Assembly: GCA_934098515.1 (NCBI GenBank)
Contig: CAKOOK010000005.1
Span: 18,931 to 82,930, forward strand
Length of the DNA: 64,000 nucleotides
Direction of reading: 5' to 3'
Source: an uncultured Bacilli bacterium
Lineage (GTDB): Bacteria > Bacillota_I > Bacilli_A > RF39 > UBA660
The notes under the pieces were generated by a model, which was not told where the DNA came from, did not search any database, and saw only the letters and a list, made by a program, of their open reading frames with translations. Shown here one piece after another: positions 15,181 through 22,124 of this stretch (its first letter is position 1; every line of letters begins with the position of its first letter). Made by a program: the position numbers and the translations under genes.

Positions 15181-15193
15181 GCCTCTTTTTTTT
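15170..15193 (+). terminator. Terminator overlapping the end of the DUF1292-like gene
   Basis: The stem AAGAGGC/GCCTCTT has a four-base loop and is followed by TTTTTT. The stop codon lies in the loop. Confidence 0.75.
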
Positions 15194-15304
15194 GAAATAA
15201 AAAAGGAAATTGGAAAGTTTCTTACAATAATAAATAATAGGGGGGTAAGACATTATTAGACATTTTTTTAGGTATGTATATATTAAACTTAGTTTGGTGA
15301 TGAT

Positions 15305-15745
15305 ATGAAGAAGATTATGCCTTATATGATATCTCTTATATTGGGTACTGTTTTTGGGTACTTGGTTTTTGATAGGACTGATTTTGATATTAAGGAGGTT
15401 TTTGGTGAGTATGAGGAGGTTACTGGGTTTCAGATAGGTGTATTTAATGATTTGGGTGTTGCTATGGAGTTTAAGGGTAGATATAGTTCGTCGGTAGTCC
15501 TTGAGGATGATGATGTGTATAGAGTGTATTATAGTATTTTAAAAAGTGATGATGTGGTTAGTAAGATGGAGGATTATTTGAGTGATAAGGAGATATCTTT
15601 TTATAAGAAGAAGTTAGTTATTCATGATGGGGAGTTAATAAGGGCGATTAATACTTATGAGGATGGAATATTAAAGGGGAGTGATAAGGTTATTGAGAGT
15701 GTAAATAGTTTAATTATGGCTAGTTGTAAGGAGGGTGTAGTATGA
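15305..15745 (+). CDS. Uncharacterised membrane-anchored protein upstream of radC
   Basis: The 146-residue product has one N-terminal membrane segment (residues 4-21, MPYMISLILGTVFGYLVF) and a soluble domain with no known motif. The ribosome site TTGGTGATGAT is the GGTGAT type used by many genes here. Its TGA stop overlaps the radC start by four bases, so it is translationally coupled to the radC-mre-spoIVF cluster. Confidence 0.65.
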   Translation: MKKIMPYMISLILGTVFGYLVFDRTDFDIKEVFGEYEEVTGFQIGVFNDLGVAMEFKGRYSSSVVLEDDDVYRVYYSILKSDDVVSKMEDYLSDKEISFYKKKLVIHDGELIRAINTYEDGILKGSDKVIESVNSLIMASCKEGVV

Positions 15746-16422
15746 GGATAAGGGATTTACCTAGTTTAGAGAAGCCTAGAGAGAGATTATGTAAGTATGG
15801 GGCAAGATATTTGAGTAATGAGGAATTGATTGCTATATTGCTTAGAACAGGGTCTAAAGAGGTTAATGTTAAGGAGCTTAGCAATGATGTTTTGGTTAAA
15901 CTTAAAAGTATATCTGAAATAGATTCGATGACGATTAGTGAGCTTACTAGTATTAAGGGTATTGGCAAGGTTAAAGCTATAACACTTTTAGCAGCAGCTG
16001 AGTTTGGCAAGAGGGTAATGAGTAAGAACTTTAATGAGAATGTAGTATTAAGTAATGCTAGGGTTATTAATGAATATTTTAGGAGTACTATTATGGGTGA
16101 TAAGGAGAGGTTATTAGTTATTTTACTTGATAATAAGAAAAGACTTATTAGTTATAAGATTATGTATGAGGGAACTAGTGATGAGGTGTGTGCTAGTCCT
16201 AAGGAGATATTTAATTATGCAGTTAGAGAAAAGGCAGCTTGTATTGTTCTTATGCATAATCATCCTTCTGGAGTAATAGTGCCGTCTAATGCGGATATAG
16301 AGCTTACTAGGAATATGGGTTTGTCTGGGCAGATGCTTGGAATAAATGTGATTGATCATATAATTACTAATGGTAAAGAGTTTTATAGTTTTTATGAGGA
16401 AATGAGTAAGAATGAAGCGTAA
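15742..16422 (+). CDS. radC: RadC-family JAB domain protein
   Basis: The protein has 226 residues with an N-terminal HhH region (ELTSIKGIGKVKAITLLAAAE, near residues 70-90). A JAMM metal site follows: SPKEIFNYAVREKAACIVLMHNHPSG, with a later DHIIT. RadC proteins are linked to recombination, but the reaction is not settled. It lies first in the order radC-mreC-mreD-spoIVFA-spoIVFB, as in Bacillus, but without mreB between radC and mreC. Confidence 0.93.
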   Translation: MRIRDLPSLEKPRERLCKYGARYLSNEELIAILLRTGSKEVNVKELSNDVLVKLKSISEIDSMTISELTSIKGIGKVKAITLLAAAEFGKRVMSKNFNENVVLSNARVINEYFRSTIMGDKERLLVILLDNKKRLISYKIMYEGTSDEVCASPKEIFNYAVREKAACIVLMHNHPSGVIVPSNADIELTRNMGLSGQMLGINVIDHIITNGKEFYSFYEEMSKNEA

Positions 16423-17026
16423 TTATTATATATTTATTATTATTTTTTTAGTGGTTATTTTTAGGACAAATATTTTAAGTTTGTTTATGAATACTAAGAA
16501 GTTGTTTATTAAAGAATCTATAGATGAAGAAGTATATATTTTAAGAGAGGAAAACCGCATGCTTAAGGATGAGTATACTTCTCTTTTAGATTTTAAAAAT
16601 AGTATTAATATAGAAGAGAATTATGTAGTAACCAATATTTTTAAGAGTAATTATGGGTTTGATAAGTTGTTATTAAATGGTTCATTTAAGGTTGGGAGTG
16701 AAGTGGTAAGTGATAAGGGACTTGTTGGGATAATTAGTAATAATTTTAATAATGTTTCTTATGGAGATTATTTATTTAATACAAGTATTTTGGTTAGAAT
16801 TGGGGATACTGAAGGGAAAGTGTCTGGTAAGGATCAAAATGGTAATTTATTAGTTAAGGAGATAAGTAATTATAATAATATAAAGATTAATGATGTTGTT
16901 AGAAGTATGCATGGTACGTATATAGGTAAGGTTGTTAATATTATTTATGAAGATTTAGAAAGTATATTGGTGGTAAAGATGGGTGATGTTTATAATCTTA
17001 ATTATGTTGGGGTGATTGAAAGGTGA
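16412..17026 (+). CDS. mreC: Rod shape-determining protein MreC
   Basis: The protein (204 residues) has one membrane segment (residues 4-22), a short coiled coil (EEVYILREENRMLKDEYTSLL) and the MreC beta domain. The beta domain has GVGSEVVSDKGLVGI-like spacing (VGSEVVSDKGLVGIISN) and SYGDYLFNTSILVRI. It links the cytoskeleton to cell-wall synthesis enzymes. It overlaps radC by 11 bp. It is shorter than the usual 280-290 residues. MreB is not encoded here. Confidence 0.88.
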   Translation: MKRNYYIFIIIFLVVIFRTNILSLFMNTKKLFIKESIDEEVYILREENRMLKDEYTSLLDFKNSINIEENYVVTNIFKSNYGFDKLLLNGSFKVGSEVVSDKGLVGIISNNFNNVSYGDYLFNTSILVRIGDTEGKVSGKDQNGNLLVKEISNYNNIKINDVVRSMHGTYIGKVVNIIYEDLESILVVKMGDVYNLNYVGVIER

Positions 17027-17403
17027 TTATACTTGATATTTTAGCTTATAATTTAACTAATAATATGCTTTTTACTGCTCCTTTAATGGTGCATGATCTA
17101 AATGATAATAGATTATATTTAACTCTTATAATTGATATTATATTTAATGGAGTGCCTTTTTGTACGATAACAATATTACTTCTATATTTCTTTAATAGGC
17201 GGATTATTAGGTATGTTTCTAATGGAGTATTTTATAAGTTTGTTATGAGCATTATTTTTTTAATAATATATGTAGTGGTGGTTTATAGTATATTTAATAA
17301 GTTTAGTTTGGAGGTATTTAAATTAATTAATAATAGTCTTTATTTAAGTATCATTTTTAATGCTGGAGTAATCTTTTTGAGACGTGGACATAAACTTAAC
17401 TAG
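17023..17403 (+). CDS. mreD: Rod shape-determining protein MreD
   Basis: The product is 126 residues with four to five hydrophobic segments, and the position directly after mreC is diagnostic. A GTG start at 17023 overlaps the mreC stop by four bases and sits behind a ggggtgat ribosome site. Sequence conservation in MreD is low, so the call rests mainly on context. It is shorter than the usual 160-170 residues. Confidence 0.75.
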   Translation: MIILDILAYNLTNNMLFTAPLMVHDLNDNRLYLTLIIDIIFNGVPFCTITILLLYFFNRRIIRYVSNGVFYKFVMSIIFLIIYVVVVYSIFNKFSLEVFKLINNSLYLSIIFNAGVIFLRRGHKLN

Positions 17404-17411
17404 GTGATAGC

Positions 17412-17939
17412 TTGAAAAATAAAAAGTATGTAAAAAATTTAGCAATTAGGTGTATGTGCAGTATAATTTTATTTTTGCTTATTTCAGTATTTGTAAATTA
17501 TAGTAATAAGAATTTACTGGTGTTTAGGAAGTATGCTTATGATCAAAATTTGAAGTTTACAAAGATTACTAAGTTATATAATAAGTATTTTGGGAAGGTT
17601 CTTAAGGAGGTTAAAGAGACTCCGGTAAGTGATACTAAGATAACTTATACTGATGTATCATCTTATAAGGATGGAGCTAAACTTACTATAGGTGGTGCAG
17701 TATATCCGTATAAAAGTGGAATAGTTGTTTTTATTGGAGATAAAGAGGAATATGGTAAGACAATTATTATTCAAGGGATGGATGGAGTAGATTATTGGTA
17801 TTCTAATGTAAGTGATATTAATGTTAAGTTATATGATTATGTGTCTTCTAGTACAGTAATAGCGAATGCTAACGATAGTGTTTTATATGTGGTATTTATG
17901 AGGGATGGAAAAGTTTTAAATTATGAAGAGTACATTTAG
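17412..17939 (+). CDS. spoIVFA: SpoIVFA-like M23-fold protein
   Basis: The protein (175 residues) has a membrane segment (about 12-30) and a C-terminal degenerate M23 peptidase fold (YPYKSGIVVFIGDKEEYGK, then YWYSNVSDINVKLYDYV). It lacks zinc ligands, as SpoIVFA does. SpoIVFA holds SpoIVFB inactive until the forespore signal arrives. The TTG start has a GGTGAT ribosome site. It overlaps spoIVFB by 17 bp and stands where spoIVFA lies in Bacillus, though minC and minD are absent. Confidence 0.8.
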   Translation: MKNKKYVKNLAIRCMCSIILFLLISVFVNYSNKNLLVFRKYAYDQNLKFTKITKLYNKYFGKVLKEVKETPVSDTKITYTDVSSYKDGAKLTIGGAVYPYKSGIVVFIGDKEEYGKTIIIQGMDGVDYWYSNVSDINVKLYDYVSSSTVIANANDSVLYVVFMRDGKVLNYEEYI

Positions 17940-18666
17940 GGTTAATCCAGTAACATATTTTTTATTGTTAAGCGTTTTATTATGTGGTTATTTTAATTAT
18001 TTTGTAGTGATTTTTGTAATTCTTTTTTTTCATGAGATTGGACACTTGATGATGATTTGGCTCTTTGGTGAGAAAATAAAGATGGTAGAAGTTTTACCTT
18101 TTGGATCACTTATAAAAATGGATATGCAGATGAATATCTCTAGTGTTAAATTATTACTTATTTCCTCTTTTGGGATAGTGATGCAGTTTCTTTTGTATAT
18201 TCCTTTTATGTATTTATATAATAATGGTTTAATAAATGATTTAACTTATAAGATATTTTTGGTTTATAATAGGCTTATTATTTTATTTAATATTATGCCA
18301 GTAATTCCTTTGGATGGATCTAAGATTTTTGGTAGTATTTTAGAATTAATAATGCCTTATAAACTTAATTTAAAGATAGTTAATATTATTAGTGTTTTAG
18401 GTATTATTATTTTTTTTAGTATGAGTGATTTTAATTTATCTTTGGTAGTAATTGGATGTTTTTTAATTATTGAGACTGTAAAACTTATAAGAAATCATAA
18501 TTATTTATTTAATAATTTTTTACTTGAAAGATATCTTTATAATATTGAACATAAAAGGGTAAAGAGAGTAGGATGCATTAATCAGATTTATAAGAATTAT
18601 TATAATTTTATAAATAATATAAGGGAAAGAGATGTTTTATCAGCTAAATTTAAGCCTTTTAATTGA
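17923..18666 (+). CDS. spoIVFB: SpoIVFB-like M50 intramembrane metalloprotease
   Basis: The 247-residue membrane protease has the zinc motif FFHEIGHLMMIW (residues about 30-41) and a second conserved box IMPVIPLDGSK near 125. Together these give the H-E-H-D set of site-2 proteases. SpoIVFB cleaves pro-sigma-K in the mother cell. Its substrate is encoded in the same window at 51949-52638 with a matching pro-sequence. The gene ends in TGA inside the -35 box of the rplU promoter. Confidence 0.93.
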   Translation: MKSTFRVNPVTYFLLLSVLLCGYFNYFVVIFVILFFHEIGHLMMIWLFGEKIKMVEVLPFGSLIKMDMQMNISSVKLLLISSFGIVMQFLLYIPFMYLYNNGLINDLTYKIFLVYNRLIILFNIMPVIPLDGSKIFGSILELIMPYKLNLKIVNIISVLGIIIFFSMSDFNLSLVVIGCFLIIETVKLIRNHNYLFNNFLLERYLYNIEHKRVKRVGCINQIYKNYYNFINNIRERDVLSAKFKPFN

Positions 18667-18691
18667 CAAGGCACTTATTTTCTGGTATTAT
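18663..18691 (+). promoter_or_regulatory. Promoter of rplU-prp-rpmA
   Basis: A perfect TTGACA and a TATTAT box with 17 bp between them overlap the stop codon of spoIVFB. Confidence 0.8.
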
Positions 18692-18793
18692 CTATTTGTT
18701 TGTAAATTAGTTTTATAAACCGCTCTAAAAAGGTAAAAAGTTGCTTATGCACACCTTCAAGGCGTGTCCTAAAAAGATGGGAGGAAAGAACTT
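18692..18793 (+). ncRNA. L21 leader-like 5' untranslated RNA
   Basis: The 100-base leader between the promoter and rplU contains ACCGCTCTAAAAAGGT and a GGCGTGTCC/CACACC pairing block typical in position for the L21 leader of Bacilli. There it is thought to bind L21 for feedback control. The secondary structure was judged by eye only. Confidence 0.6.
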
Positions 18794-19093
18794 ATGAAAG
18801 CTATATTTGTAACTGGTGGAAAACAATACTATGTTGCTGAAGGCGATGAAATCTTTGTAGAGAAGATTGATGCTGAAGTAGGTAAAGAAGTAGAATTTGA
18901 CGAAGTGTTAGCTCTTGGAGAAAAGACTGGTACACCAACTGTTAAAGGTGCTAAAGTTGTTTGTGAGGTAGCAAAACAAGGACGTCAAAAGAAAATTGTT
19001 GTTTTCAAGTACAGACCTAAAAAGAAATATCGTCTTAAAAAGGGTCATAGACAACCTTACACTAAACTAATCGTTAAGAAAATAGTTGGTTAA
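18794..19093 (+). CDS. rplU: 50S ribosomal protein L21
   Basis: The 99-residue product begins MKAIFVTGGKQYYVAEGDEI and contains the FKYRPKKKYRLKKGHRQPYT signature of L21. The ribosome site tgggaggaaag is strong. It is the first gene of the rplU-prp-rpmA operon behind a leader. Confidence 0.97.
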   Translation: MKAIFVTGGKQYYVAEGDEIFVEKIDAEVGKEVEFDEVLALGEKTGTPTVKGAKVVCEVAKQGRQKKIVVFKYRPKKKYRLKKGHRQPYTKLIVKKIVG

Positions 19094-19094
19094 G

Positions 19095-19391
19095 ATGATA
19101 AAAGTATTTATTAAAAATAATTCCATTACTTTAAATGGACATGCAAATTTTGCTGATTATGGCAGAGATATTGTATGTGCTAGTGTATCATCAATAATTA
19201 TTACTAGTGTTAATAATATGATGAGCATTGATAAAGATGCTGTTAAGTACAGTGATGATGGAAATACTTTGATAGTTGAAATTGTAAAAGAAGATAAGTT
19301 GGTATATAAATTATTTGATAATCTTAAAGAGTTACTTGCTGATTTATCTAAAGACTATCCTAAAAATATTAGAATTGAGAGTGAGGAATAA
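19095..19391 (+). CDS. prp: Ribosomal-processing cysteine protease Prp
   Basis: The 98-residue protease (YsxB) removes the N-terminal extension of L27. The catalytic pair is seen in GHANFADYGRDIVCASVS: His near residue 17 and Cys near residue 29. The ATG at 19095 is preferred over the TTG at 19086 that overlaps the rplU stop. It is placed between rplU and rpmA as in all Firmicutes with a cleaved L27. Confidence 0.92.
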   Translation: MIKVFIKNNSITLNGHANFADYGRDIVCASVSSIIITSVNNMMSIDKDAVKYSDDGNTLIVEIVKEDKLVYKLFDNLKELLADLSKDYPKNIRIESEE

Positions 19392-19393
19392 TT

Positions 19394-19678
19394 ATGTTAT
19401 TTATAAAACTTAATATTCAACGTTTTGCTCACGTTAAGGCTCAAGGTTCTACTCAAAACGGTAGAGATTCAGTAGGTCGTAGATTAGGTGCTAAGCTTGC
19501 TGATGGTCAAATGGCTAAGGCTGGAAATATTATTTATCGTCAAAGAGGAACTAAGATTTATCCTGGAACAAACGTTGGAATGGGAAAAGATCATACATTA
19601 TTTGCTTTAATTGATGGCACAGTAAAGTATGAAAGATTAGGAAAAGATAAGAAAAAAGTTAGCGTATATGCTAAATAG
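19394..19678 (+). CDS. rpmA: 50S ribosomal protein L27 with cleavable N-terminal extension
   Basis: The 94-residue product has the L27 body GSTQNGRDSVGRRLGAKLADGQ. It is preceded by an extension MLFIKLNIQRFAHVKAQ. Prp cleaves the Bacillus and Staphylococcus form after LNLQFF. Here the site reads LNIQRF then A, with Arg in place of the first Phe. Mature L27 N-terminus reaches the peptidyl-transferase centre. A terminator follows. Confidence 0.95.
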   Translation: MLFIKLNIQRFAHVKAQGSTQNGRDSVGRRLGAKLADGQMAKAGNIIYRQRGTKIYPGTNVGMGKDHTLFALIDGTVKYERLGKDKKKVSVYAK

Positions 19679-19680
19679 TG

Positions 19681-19706
19681 AAGTACAACTAAGTTGTGCT
19701 TTTTTT
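19681..19706 (+). terminator. Terminator of rplU-prp-rpmA
   Basis: The stem AAGTACAAC/GTTGTGCTT (one G-U) has a three-base loop and a T run. Confidence 0.75.
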
Positions 19707-19759
19707 CTTATTATAAATTAAGACAACAAAAAACTCTCATAAGAGAGTTAATTTCAAAT

Positions 19760-19835
19760 TGGTGACCCGTACGGGGTTCGAACCCATAAATGCATGCGTG
19801 AAAGGCATGTGTGTTAACCATTTCACCAACGGGCC
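19760..19835 (-). tRNA. tRNA-Glu (anticodon TTC)
   Basis: The cloverleaf folds with acceptor GGCCCGT/ACGGGTC, anticodon loop CTTTCAC between CATGC/GCATG arms, T-arm GGGTTCGAACCCC and encoded CCA. Confidence 0.92.
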
Positions 19836-19843
19836 AATATAAA

Positions 19844-19920
<77 letters not shown>

Positions 19921-19929
19921 ATTTATAAT

Positions 19930-20005
19930 TGGTGCCCAGTTAGAGATTCGAACTCTAGACCCACTGATTAAGAGTCAGTTGCTCTACCAACTGAGCTAAC
20001 TGGGC
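19930..20005 (-). tRNA. tRNA-Lys (anticodon CTT)
   Basis: Acceptor GCCCAGT/ACTGGGC, loop ACTCTTAAT with anticodon CTT, T-loop TTCGAAT and encoded CCA. It is the first of the run Lys-Ile-Glu on the minus strand. Confidence 0.94.
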
Positions 20006-20097
20006 ATTACTCATTCATTATATCATAAAAATATAAAATTACTAGTCCTAAATTACAAAAAATTAATTTTTTTGTAATTTTCTGCTGTACCCAGTAA

Positions 20098-20123
20098 AAA
20101 TAAAAAGTCTAAATTAGACTTTA
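20098..20123 (-). terminator. Terminator-like hairpin after tRNA-Ser
   Basis: On the minus strand, AAAGTCTAA/TTAGACTTT is followed by a T-rich stretch, just downstream of tRNA-Ser. Confidence 0.55.
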
Positions 20124-20133
20124 ATTATTTAAA

Positions 20134-20224
20134 TGGCGGAGCAGGAGAGATTTGAACTCTCGCGCCGGTTACCCGACCTACACCCTTAGCAGGGGCGCCT
20201 CTTCAGCCTCTTGAGTACTACTCC
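20134..20224 (-). tRNA. tRNA-Ser (anticodon GCT)
   Basis: Class II tRNA with acceptor GGAGTAG/CTGCTCC, anticodon loop CTGCTAA, a long variable arm (TAGGTCGGGTAACCGGC) and encoded CCA. Confidence 0.93.
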
Positions 20225-20273
20225 ATGCCAACAAGAAAATTTTACAATAAAATAATCTTCTTGTCAATCAAAA

Positions 20274-21131
20274 TTAATAAACTTCTTCTTTAATTACATC
20301 AATAAATGATTTTATAACGTTGATATAATCTGTACCATTTTTGATTTCGTCATCTGTTAAAGTGTACATTGGATTAATTTCAGCAAGTTTAGCACCAGCA
20401 TCAGTCATTGATTTAATTGTATCGTTTTCTTCGGTGCCTTTTATTATAAATAGGTAAGTGTTAGTTTTTGCACTAAAGGCACTTTTAGCTTTACTTATAT
20501 TAGTATTAGAGTTTTCATCATCACTAGAAACACTTATAATTTCAAAACCATATTTTTCTAAAAATTTAAATGCATTATTAGCAACGATTAGTTGTTTATT
20601 TTTAGCATTTTCAGCAATTATTTTAAGTTCGGCGTCAATTTCAGATATTTTAACTTTTAGATTATCATAATTATTATTTATGCTTTCAATGATAGATGTA
20701 TTTTTAACATTTTCTTTAATACCATTTTTAATGTTTTGCGCCATCATTAAGAAGTTTGCTGGACTGATTAATAATTCACTCACGTCACTTTTAACTTCTA
20801 AGCCTTGCGATACATCAATGATATCAATGTTTTTGTTTTTTTCGATTAAGCTTGCTGCTACTTGTTTTTCATTACTTAAACCATTATAGATAAATAAATC
20901 TCCTTTACTAAAGTCATTTAGTTTTTTATTTGTTACTGTGTAAGATGCGATGTCAGCACCATTAGGATAGATACTATTAATGGTTGCATAGTCTCCATAA
21001 AGGGTTTTAGTAATATATGTTATTGGATACATTGTTGTATAAATAGTTATGCCTTCGTAGTTATCTGATTTAAAGCAGCCTCCTAAACAGAATGTTAGTA
21101 TAAATAAAATAATAATTTTAAATTTTTTCAT
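20274..21131 (-). CDS. TroA/ZnuA-like lipoprotein lacking metal-binding histidines
   Basis: The 285-residue protein has a lipoprotein signal with lipobox LGGC (Cys near residue 19) and the TroA-like two-lobe layout: IYTTMYPITYITKTLYGD, SIYPNGADIASYTVTNKKLNDF, LFIYNGLSNEK, and VANNAFKFLEKYGFEI. In zinc or manganese binding proteins these segments carry His (PxGxDPHxYEP, DPHxW, HxAFxY). Here they are Ala, Asn/Ala and Asn. No ABC permease or ATPase gene is adjacent; it overlaps yidD. It may bind another ligand or act as an adhesin. Confidence 0.75.
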   Translation of the reverse strand: MKKFKIIILFILTFCLGGCFKSDNYEGITIYTTMYPITYITKTLYGDYATINSIYPNGADIASYTVTNKKLNDFSKGDLFIYNGLSNEKQVAASLIEKNKNIDIIDVSQGLEVKSDVSELLISPANFLMMAQNIKNGIKENVKNTSIIESINNNYDNLKVKISEIDAELKIIAENAKNKQLIVANNAFKFLEKYGFEIISVSSDDENSNTNISKAKSAFSAKTNTYLFIIKGTEENDTIKSMTDAGAKLAEINPMYTLTDDEIKNGTDYINVIKSFIDVIKEEVY

Positions 21132-21349
21132 TTTTTCTCCTTCTTAATTACTGGGTCATACCCATACTTTCCTAGTGGGTGACACCTAAATATTCTTTTT
21201 ATTCCAAGCCATAGGCCAGTAAACAAACCATATTCATTTAAGCTTTCAATCATATATTCACTGCAAGTTGGGATAAATCTACAATTTTTATGACTTGATA
21301 GTGGGGTTTTTTGATAAAGTCTAATTAGTTTGATTATTACGTTTTTCAT
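21128..21349 (-). CDS. yidD: Membrane protein insertion efficiency factor YidD
   Basis: The 73-residue product has the YidD core: LIRLYQKTPLSSHKNCRFIPTCSEYM with the three Cys/CxxxC pattern, then GLWLGIKRIFRCHPLGKYGYDPV. It helps YidC insert membrane proteins. It overlaps the following lipoprotein gene by four bases. Bacilli normally place yidD elsewhere, so the pairing is a local feature. Confidence 0.93.
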   Translation of the reverse strand: MKNVIIKLIRLYQKTPLSSHKNCRFIPTCSEYMIESLNEYGLFTGLWLGIKRIFRCHPLGKYGYDPVIKKEKK

Positions 21350-21458
21350 ATTACCTCACATAGTTATTATATAATAAAAGGCTTAAAAAATAAATAACTT
21401 TAAAAAAATCCTAGAATATTTGGCACTTTTAATATATAATAGTGCTTGGTGATAAGAT

Positions 21459-22124
21459 ATGGATTTATCTAAATATGGGGTTTCAAGTGATAATAAAATA
21501 TTAGGCGTTGCCTTGACACATACTAGTTATGCTAATGAACATAATGTCCCATCATATGAAAGATTGGAATTTTTAGGTGATGCTGTATTAGAACTAATTA
21601 TGAGTGATTACTTTTATAAGAATACTGATTATTCAGAAGGAAAAATGAGTAAAGTTAGAGCAAGTTATGTTTGTGAAGCAGCACTAGATAAGTATGCTGA
21701 AGTAATTCATTTAAGAGATTATATTAAAGTTGGGCATTCTTTGGAAAGTGATATTAATGAAACAATAACAGCTGATGTATTTGAGGCAGTTATTGCGACT
21801 ATTTATCTTAATAGCGGATATAATAAAGCTAAAGAGTTTGTTATGGATATTGCTAAACCTTTTATTTTAAATAATGTTAAGTTTATGAGTGATTATAAGT
21901 CTTATTTACAAGAGTTAGTGCAGACTGATAAGAAGAGTTTAAGTTATAATGTTGTTAAAGAGACAGGACCATCACACGATAAGACTTTTGAAGTAGAAGT
22001 AGAAGTAGATGGTATAGTTTATGCTCATGGTATTGGTAAGTCTAAAAAGGAAGCTGAGCAGAATGCTGCTAAAAATGCCATCATGATTAGTGCAGGTGAT
22101 GTAAATGAAACTGATAAGAATTAG
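21459..22124 (+). CDS. rnc: Ribonuclease III
   Basis: The protein (221 residues) has the nuclease signature YERLEFLGDAVLELIMS near residues 35-50 and the ADVFEAVIATIYLNSG box. A C-terminal double-stranded RNA binding domain follows (YLQELVQTDKKSLSYNV...GIGKSKKEAEQNAAKNA). It processes rRNA and structured RNAs. The ribosome site is GGTGAT. It overlaps smc by 20 bp, keeping the rnc-smc pair of Bacillus. Confidence 0.95.
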   Translation: MDLSKYGVSSDNKILGVALTHTSYANEHNVPSYERLEFLGDAVLELIMSDYFYKNTDYSEGKMSKVRASYVCEAALDKYAEVIHLRDYIKVGHSLESDINETITADVFEAVIATIYLNSGYNKAKEFVMDIAKPFILNNVKFMSDYKSYLQELVQTDKKSLSYNVVKETGPSHDKTFEVEVEVDGIVYAHGIGKSKKEAEQNAAKNAIMISAGDVNETDKN

